From JAKAGZ01 sp964595355 (GTDB lineage: Bacteria; Bacteroidota; Ignavibacteria; Ignavibacteriales; Ignavibacteriaceae): a stretch of DNA of 27,613 nucleotides. The stretch is from contig CAZQQD010000035.1 in assembly GCA_964595355.1 (NCBI GenBank), positions 1-27,613 on the forward strand, read 5' to 3'. This document shows positions 22,830-27,613 of this stretch, in pieces. The notes beneath the pieces were generated by a model that did not search any database, was not told where the DNA came from, and was given only the letters and a program-made list of their open reading frames with translations. The position numbers were made by a program, and so were the translations under genes. How positions within the stretch are numbered: the first letter of the stretch is position 1; each line of letters begins with the position of its first letter.

Positions 22830-23912
22830 ATGCCTGCAGTTGAGGAAGTTTTTTCTTACTACAATTTTCTTGAAAATCTATGCTCGAATAAGTATAACCA
22901 TAAAGAATTGGATAGCTTTATTGAGAAGCTTGCAAAGATTGCAGAGTCATACATACGCTATAATTACAGTCGAATAAAAAAATTTGTTCATCCACAAAAG
23001 AGTTCATTTAGCAATATTGCTATGGAAGCAATCACTCCCTTGTTCCTTGATTCAAATAACAATCAATATGTGATTGTCGATTTAATTAAAAACTGGAATC
23101 CTCCAATTAAATCAGAAGAAGAAGCCCTGTTTTTTCTTAATAAAGTTATAAGTAACCGTATTGAACAACATATTTCACTTAAGTTACGAGAATCCGATCC
23201 CCTCTTCTCAAAATTACTAAATTCTATGAATTATTTAATCAGAAGAGGTGGTTATAACAAAGTAAATTATCTGGGAAAGGTTTATATAACTGAATCAACT
23301 AATAAAAAAATAGATTGGATTGTAATTGATGATAGTGAATTTCATAAAATTCCTTCATATTTATTTTATGAAAAAAAAGTACTTCTTCAATCTTTACTCG
23401 AATATCTAAAAACAGAAACAAATTTTTTTCCGGCAATTCCTTTAAATGAGCTTATATTCAAGCTAAAACATATTAGCCAATCAGATTTTGTTTATAAAAA
23501 TTCTAATCAAGATGTAGTTGGGCAGATAGAAGTTGATGAAACTGTCGATTCCGGATTAAAATTTGTTGAGAATAAACTAAAGTCATCATATTATGATAAA
23601 AATAAACTTGATCGGGAAGAGTATAAAAATTTCAAAAAAGCATTAAATATTTTAGCCACAGATTTAAGAGACGGTGGTGTAAGCACCAACCTCTATGATT
23701 ATTTGCACCCTCATTTTGAAAATCTTTCAAAAGATACTTACCAACAAAACTATCATAATATTTTTGAATATCTGGTGAAGCTATTCAAAAATAAAGTTTC
23801 AGATGAACTTCTATTCGATAAGAGTACATTTACATCCATAGTAACAGTTGTAACTTTAGATTTAATGGCGTTAGAAAATGAAATTCTTGAAATCATAAGC
23901 ATCTTTTGCTAA
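22830..23912 (+). CDS. Unrecognised 360-residue cytoplasmic protein, possibly sigma-factor-like
   Basis: I do not recognise this protein with certainty. GGAG five bases or so before the ATG gives a good start. It has no signal peptide or membrane segment. Residues 20-150 look helical and loosely recall sigma-70 region 2 proteins (a FIEKLAKIAESYIRYNYSRI helix, then SFSNIAMEAITPLF, then FLNKVISNRIEQHISLKLRE and an ESDPLFSKLLNSMNYLI segment). I have an impression of similar proteins in Ignavibacteria and Calditrichaeota genomes. The middle (about 150-250) seems mixed, and the C-terminal 110 residues are again helical. It stands alone after a 680-bp control region and 218 bases before a TonB-receptor-like gene that it might regulate. 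That link is inference. Confidence 0.75.
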   Translation: MPAVEEVFSYYNFLENLCSNKYNHKELDSFIEKLAKIAESYIRYNYSRIKKFVHPQKSSFSNIAMEAITPLFLDSNNNQYVIVDLIKNWNPPIKSEEEALFFLNKVISNRIEQHISLKLRESDPLFSKLLNSMNYLIRRGGYNKVNYLGKVYITESTNKKIDWIVIDDSEFHKIPSYLFYEKKVLLQSLLEYLKTETNFFPAIPLNELIFKLKHISQSDFVYKNSNQDVVGQIEVDETVDSGLKFVENKLKSSYYDKNKLDREEYKNFKKALNILATDLRDGGVSTNLYDYLHPHFENLSKDTYQQNYHNIFEYLVKLFKNKVSDELLFDKSTFTSIVTVVTLDLMALENEILEIISIFC

Positions 23913-24034
23913 ATTTAGTTTGCCAATTAACTCAAAAATAAAATTGATTTTTAGTCCTCCTTTAACAAATACCGTAAGTAATAATTTAGTTTCAAGCCTC
24001 ACCTTTTAGCCATCAAATTAAAATTAATATTTTA

Positions 24035-24064
24035 TTGAACCCATTTTCCGATAGGGTCTATATT
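24035..24064 (+). promoter_or_regulatory. Promoter candidate of the TonB-receptor-like gene
   Basis: TTGAAC at 24035-24040 and TATATT at 24059-24064 are separated by 18 bases, within the normal range for a housekeeping promoter. It predicts a leader of about 60 bases before the ATG at 24131, which has AAGG just upstream. The spacer contains the weak dyad ACCC/GGGT. Confidence 0.42.
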
Positions 24065-24130
24065 AATTTTATTACATGTACGACTATTTTCTAAACCTTT
24101 TCAATTTAGTTAGCCTAAAAAAGGTAAAAT

Positions 24131-26506
24131 ATGCTTAAAATCTGCGCTTTTATCACTTCCCTACTATTCTTCTCATCTTATTTATACGCTCAATCAGCTT
24201 ACATCATAACGGGGCAGGTCGTCGATCTAGACACTAATGAGCCCATTATATATGCTAATATTACACTTTCTAAAAGTGTCGACAGTTCATTAGTGACAGG
24301 TACAGTAACTAATGCAGACGGCAACTTCAAAATTGAAAACATAAATCAAGGCAGATATTTCATAACGGCTAGCTTTATTGGCTTTGAAAAAATAAAAACC
24401 CCTGAGTTTGAATTAAAAGGAAATATTTATGTTGGCAAACTAGGTATTAAAAAAACTTCTATTCTACTGGGTGACGTAAACATCACAGGTGAAAAAAGTA
24501 CTCTTGTCCAATCTCTGGATAAAAAAGTTTACAATGTAGGAAAAGATATAATTAGTGAATCAGGTTCTGTTAGTGATATTCTACAAAATATTCCTTCAGT
24601 GTCAGTTGATGTAAACGGTAATGTAACAGTCAGAGGTACCTCAAAAATTACCTATTTAATAAACGGAAAATCTTCCGCCCGATTACGTAGAAATGCTCCT
24701 TTGGCATTGCAACAAATTCCGGCACACACTATTGAACGAATAGAAGTTATAACCAACCCATCTGCAAAGTATAATCCTGAAGGTACTGGTGGAATTATAA
24801 ATATTATTCAAAGGATGGAGACCGAAATCGGAAGGAACGGCCAAATAATTGGTAATATAGGAAACGAAAAAAGATATAATGCAAATTTAATTTTCAGCTT
24901 TGGAAAAACAAATCTAAGTACGCTTCTAAGTTATTCACTACGACACCCTTCCGGAACAAATGTTTTTTCGGATGATAGGACTGAAGTATCAGGACAATCT
25001 CTAACCAGGTATAGTGAAAATGGAAGTTCATTGACAAAACCTCTGGCACACGTCATTGATGCCAGTGCAATATATCAAATGGATTATGATAATAGATTTG
25101 AGTTGTCAGGTAATTACTTTTCACAAAATTCATTTCACGAAGGCAATTCAAGTATAAAACTAACAGATAATCAAAACTTATTATTAGAGAATTTTCGCTC
25201 CCTCAGTACTAATGATGAATATGAAAAAGAAGGTGAAGCCGGAATCTCGTATGAACATTTGTATAATGGAAATGAAGATCACAGTTTGACACTGGAAGTT
25301 ACTATTGGCGCTTACGATGAACAAGAGGATCAGAAATTTAATGAAATTTATTCCTATCCAAATACAGAAAATTCGACAAAAAAAATATTTGTAAATAAAA
25401 AAGGAAGTCAGATTGAATTAGTTTCAGAATATGCATCCCCCATCAATGATGAGAGTGATTATGAAGCTGGTTACACCGGCGAGTTTATTCATGATAATAT
25501 ATTCTACAATAATGATAATAGTCCTAACAGATTTATTTTTGACCAGGGACTTCACGCCATTTATATGCTCTACAATCGTGAATATAATAATTTCAGTTTG
25601 GAGCTGGGCTTAAGAAGTGAATACGCAAATATAAAGTCCCATCTTGTTGAGCCGCGTGATTTACTAATTACGAACGATTATTTTAATCTATATCCCTCAT
25701 TTCGATTAACTTATGAACTTGATAAATTCCAAAACTTTTCTTTTAGTTACAGTAAAAGAATCAATCGCCCGGAAGCCGACCAGCTTAATCCTAATCCTGA
25801 ATTTATAGATCCAAGAAATGCCGAAGGCGGAAACCCAAATTTACAACCCGAGCAAATACACTCGCTCGAATTTTCTTATCAGAATATCGGTGAATCGATA
25901 ACTTTTACTCCCTCGATATTTTATAGATACAAATATGATGCATTTACTCCTGTGTCAAAATTGATTGGTGATAGCACAGTAGTTATTACAACTGAAAATC
26001 TCTCAAAACAACAATCTGCAGGAATAGAATCGATAGTTTCAGGTAAATTATTCAAACTTTGGAACTTCGATCTAAGTGCAAGCTTATTTTATAACGAGAT
26101 TGATGCAAGTAATCTTGGTTATTCTCATAATAAGAGCAATATCTCCGGGATAGCAGAACTTAATTCTCTTTTTAGGATAACTAAGAAAACATTTCTACAG
26201 CTAAATCTTGCATACAATTCACCCGTACTTGCTCCACAAGGCCAGAAAGAAGAAATTATTTACTTAAATCTGGGAATCAAACAATTGCTCTACTATGATC
26301 AAATATCATTGACATTTTCAGTCTCCGATTTGTTTCATTCCTACAAAGAGAAATGGAATGTTAACAGTCCTCTTTTAATTCAGAATACTCAATTATATCG
26401 TAAAGAAGCTGTGTTCTATCTGGGATTTTCCTGGCGTTTCGGAGATTCTTACCAGGGAGATGAAAAAGAGTTAGAGTTCGAAGGTGAGGGATTAAGAAAA
26501 TTATGA
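24131..26506 (+). CDS. TonB-receptor-like outer-membrane beta-barrel protein
   Basis: A 791-residue outer-membrane protein. It has a signal peptide (1-20, cleaved after YAQ), a carboxypeptidase-regulatory-like beta domain (about 24-105: ITGQVVDLDTNEPIIYANIT ... GFEKIKT), a plug domain (about 115-230: VSDILQNIPSVSVDVNGNVT, YLINGKSS, IERIEVITNPSAKYNPEGTG, GIINII) and a long barrel (about 235-775) with SYSKRINRPEADQLNPNPEF near 540-560. This is the layout of the OMP_b-brl_3 (PF14905) type of TonB-dependent-receptor relative in Bacteroidota. It is not SusC, and no SusD follows. Such proteins may import a ligand or be structural; no substrate can be read from the sequence. AAGG lies about 6 bases before the ATG. 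A secreted-protein gene follows 62 bases later. Confidence 0.93.
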   Translation: MLKICAFITSLLFFSSYLYAQSAYIITGQVVDLDTNEPIIYANITLSKSVDSSLVTGTVTNADGNFKIENINQGRYFITASFIGFEKIKTPEFELKGNIYVGKLGIKKTSILLGDVNITGEKSTLVQSLDKKVYNVGKDIISESGSVSDILQNIPSVSVDVNGNVTVRGTSKITYLINGKSSARLRRNAPLALQQIPAHTIERIEVITNPSAKYNPEGTGGIINIIQRMETEIGRNGQIIGNIGNEKRYNANLIFSFGKTNLSTLLSYSLRHPSGTNVFSDDRTEVSGQSLTRYSENGSSLTKPLAHVIDASAIYQMDYDNRFELSGNYFSQNSFHEGNSSIKLTDNQNLLLENFRSLSTNDEYEKEGEAGISYEHLYNGNEDHSLTLEVTIGAYDEQEDQKFNEIYSYPNTENSTKKIFVNKKGSQIELVSEYASPINDESDYEAGYTGEFIHDNIFYNNDNSPNRFIFDQGLHAIYMLYNREYNNFSLELGLRSEYANIKSHLVEPRDLLITNDYFNLYPSFRLTYELDKFQNFSFSYSKRINRPEADQLNPNPEFIDPRNAEGGNPNLQPEQIHSLEFSYQNIGESITFTPSIFYRYKYDAFTPVSKLIGDSTVVITTENLSKQQSAGIESIVSGKLFKLWNFDLSASLFYNEIDASNLGYSHNKSNISGIAELNSLFRITKKTFLQLNLAYNSPVLAPQGQKEEIIYLNLGIKQLLYYDQISLTFSVSDLFHSYKEKWNVNSPLLIQNTQLYRKEAVFYLGFSWRFGDSYQGDEKELEFEGEGLRKL

Positions 26507-26568
26507 GACGTTAATGCTGATAGATATTAAAATAATTATTTATAAAACTAATAAAAGGAAAACATAAT

Positions 26569-27477
26569 ATGACACCAAAATCTAAAGTTCTTAAAAATAT
26601 TTCAGCTGCACTTTATAGCACAATCTTATTAACCTTTTTAATATCGTTTACATTGTTCAATAATGTTGTATTAGCGCAGGAGAATAGCAATAATCAGAAA
26701 CAATATGAAAATTTTGATCCTGCAAATTTCGATGAATCATCGATTAATATAACTAATCAATGGATGCCACTTAAACCACTCACTCGTTATGTATATGAAG
26801 GAACTACTGTGGAAGAAGGAGAAACCTCTGCTCATCGTGTAATCATCACTGTAACTGATTTTACAAAAATGATTGCTGGTGTCAATTGTGTAGTTACCTG
26901 GGATTTAGACTATAGCAATGGCGAATTAGTAGAAGCAGAGTTAGCATTTTTTGCACAAGATAAATTTGGAAATGTCTGGCGTATGGGGGAATATCCTGAA
27001 GAATATGAAGATGGAAAATTTGTTAAAGCTCCCTGCTGGATTCATGGTACTAACCAATCATTCGCCGGAATTTCTATGAAAGCTAATCCTGAATTAGGTA
27101 TACCAAGTTATTCACAAGGCTGGGCTCCTTCTGTAGAATTTACAGATCGCGGACAGGTAGATCAGATAGATGTTAAAAACTGCGTCCCATTAGACTGTTA
27201 TGAAAATGTTCTTGTTATTGCCGAAACAAGTGTATTAGAACCTGATGCAACACAGCTAAAGTTTTTTGCTCCCGGTGTAGGAAATATACGTGTAGGATGG
27301 CGTGGTGAAGGCGAAGTAACACAGGAGGTTTTGGAACTTGTTGAGATTCAACAATTGGCTTTAGGTGCTCTTGATGAAGCTAGGCTTGGTGTTCAACGAT
27401 TAGAGGAGCATGCTTATGAGGTATCAAAAGATATTTACTCATTAACTGAGAAAATCAAGCAAAGAACTTCAGAATAA
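26569..27477 (+). CDS. Secreted protein of a conserved family of unknown function
   Basis: A 302-residue exported protein. A long signal peptide (residues about 1-36, hydrophobic core ILLTFLISFTLFNNVV, cleaved after VLAQ) precedes a mature domain with very regular blocks: NQWMPLKPLTRYVYEGTTVE, HRVIITVTDFTKMIAGV, WDLDYSNGELVEAELAFFAQ, GNVWRMGEYPEEYEDGKFV, PSYSQGWAP and GVGNIRVGWRGEGE. I recall near-identical blocks in uncharacterised proteins of Actinobacteria, Proteobacteria and Cyanobacteria, but know no function. Cys159 and the pair in NCVPLDCYENV could form disulphides. The C-terminus is a helical segment ending in EHAYEVSKDIYSLTEKI. AAGGA lies ahead of the ATG. The gene seems somewhat richer in GC than its neighbours, consistent with transfer, though I have not computed this. 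Confidence 0.85.
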   Translation: MTPKSKVLKNISAALYSTILLTFLISFTLFNNVVLAQENSNNQKQYENFDPANFDESSINITNQWMPLKPLTRYVYEGTTVEEGETSAHRVIITVTDFTKMIAGVNCVVTWDLDYSNGELVEAELAFFAQDKFGNVWRMGEYPEEYEDGKFVKAPCWIHGTNQSFAGISMKANPELGIPSYSQGWAPSVEFTDRGQVDQIDVKNCVPLDCYENVLVIAETSVLEPDATQLKFFAPGVGNIRVGWRGEGEVTQEVLELVEIQQLALGALDEARLGVQRLEEHAYEVSKDIYSLTEKIKQRTSE

Positions 27478-27573
27478 ATTTAGTATCGACTTATAAAATA
27501 TTGTATTAAAAAATAAAATGAAGGACAGAGTTAAAAAAACAAAAATTTAACAACTAAGAAAAGAGGCTACAAT

Positions 27574-27613
27574 ATGATGAGGTGGATCATTTTGTCGAGT
27601 ATGAAAATTCGAC
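27574..27613 (+). CDS. Start of a gene cut by the window edge
   Basis: An ATG at 27574 (a second follows at 27577) has GAGG at 27563-27566, seven bases upstream. The visible 13 codons read MMRWIILSSMKIR, a basic and hydrophobic start that could open a signal peptide or membrane segment. The open frame continues to the window end, so neither length nor product can be judged. Confidence 0.4.
   Translation, partial: MMRWIILSSMKIR

Noticed and set aside
23955..23965. CCTCCTTT, equal to the anti-Shine-Dalgarno end of 16S rRNA
   Set aside because: No other rRNA sequence surrounds it, and its complement precedes no start codon on the minus strand; treated as chance.

Overview
The window is a 27.6 kb piece of an AT-rich chromosome with 23 complete protein genes and one gene cut by the right edge. 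I see no rRNA or tRNA genes, CRISPR array or insertion sequence. The gene set points to a free-living Gram-negative bacterium of the Bacteroidota/Ignavibacteriota-Chlorobi side, most likely Ignavibacteria-like. The grounds are an outer-membrane barrel with an N-terminal carboxypeptidase-regulatory-like domain, a Wzi-type barrel, DUF3108 and DUF2795 proteins, a short HPF paired with HprK, a Smg/DUF494 gene next to topA, and a DNA polymerase delta' subunit without its zinc module. The placement is inference from gene content and was not tested by phylogeny.

Layout. Positions 1 to 18.8 kb carry only plus-strand genes: lysS, a Wzi-like barrel, ctpA, a DUF3108 protein, a gamma carbonic anhydrase-like protein, ybeY, smg/DUF494, topA, a Xer recombinase, hpf, hprK, an M23 peptidase, a DUF2795 protein, holB, a thiolase, 3-hydroxybutyryl-CoA dehydrogenase, a ClC channel with CBS domains, and a small membrane protein. 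From 18.9 to 22.15 kb the genes lie on the minus strand in the transcriptional order purF, pgsA, ftsY, small membrane protein. After a 680-bp gene-free divergent region, the plus strand resumes with an unrecognised 360-aa protein, a TonB-receptor-like barrel, a secreted protein of unknown function and the start of another gene.

The most notable element is a non-coding one. Between the two convergent small membrane-protein genes, at 18867-18894, lies a 28-bp sequence with the layout of a chromosomal dif site: an 11-bp arm, the 6-bp centre TGTATA, and the 11-bp arm TTATGTAAACT. It sits exactly where gene orientation flips from plus to minus, as expected where the two replication arms meet. A tyrosine recombinase with all six catalytic residues is encoded 8.5 kb to the left, and two exact matches to the E. 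coli FtsK-orienting motif on the left point towards the site. I read this as the replication-terminus / chromosome-dimer-resolution locus.

Other themes are: a translation, ribosome and stress set (lysS, ybeY, hpf, hprK); an envelope set (Wzi-like, ctpA, M23, TonB-like, secreted protein); a short acyl-CoA pair (thiolase plus hydroxybutyryl-CoA dehydrogenase); and promoter-like sequences of the form TTG-N20-TAnnTT, two of which lie only about 11-12 bases upstream of an ATG and so predict nearly leaderless mRNAs.
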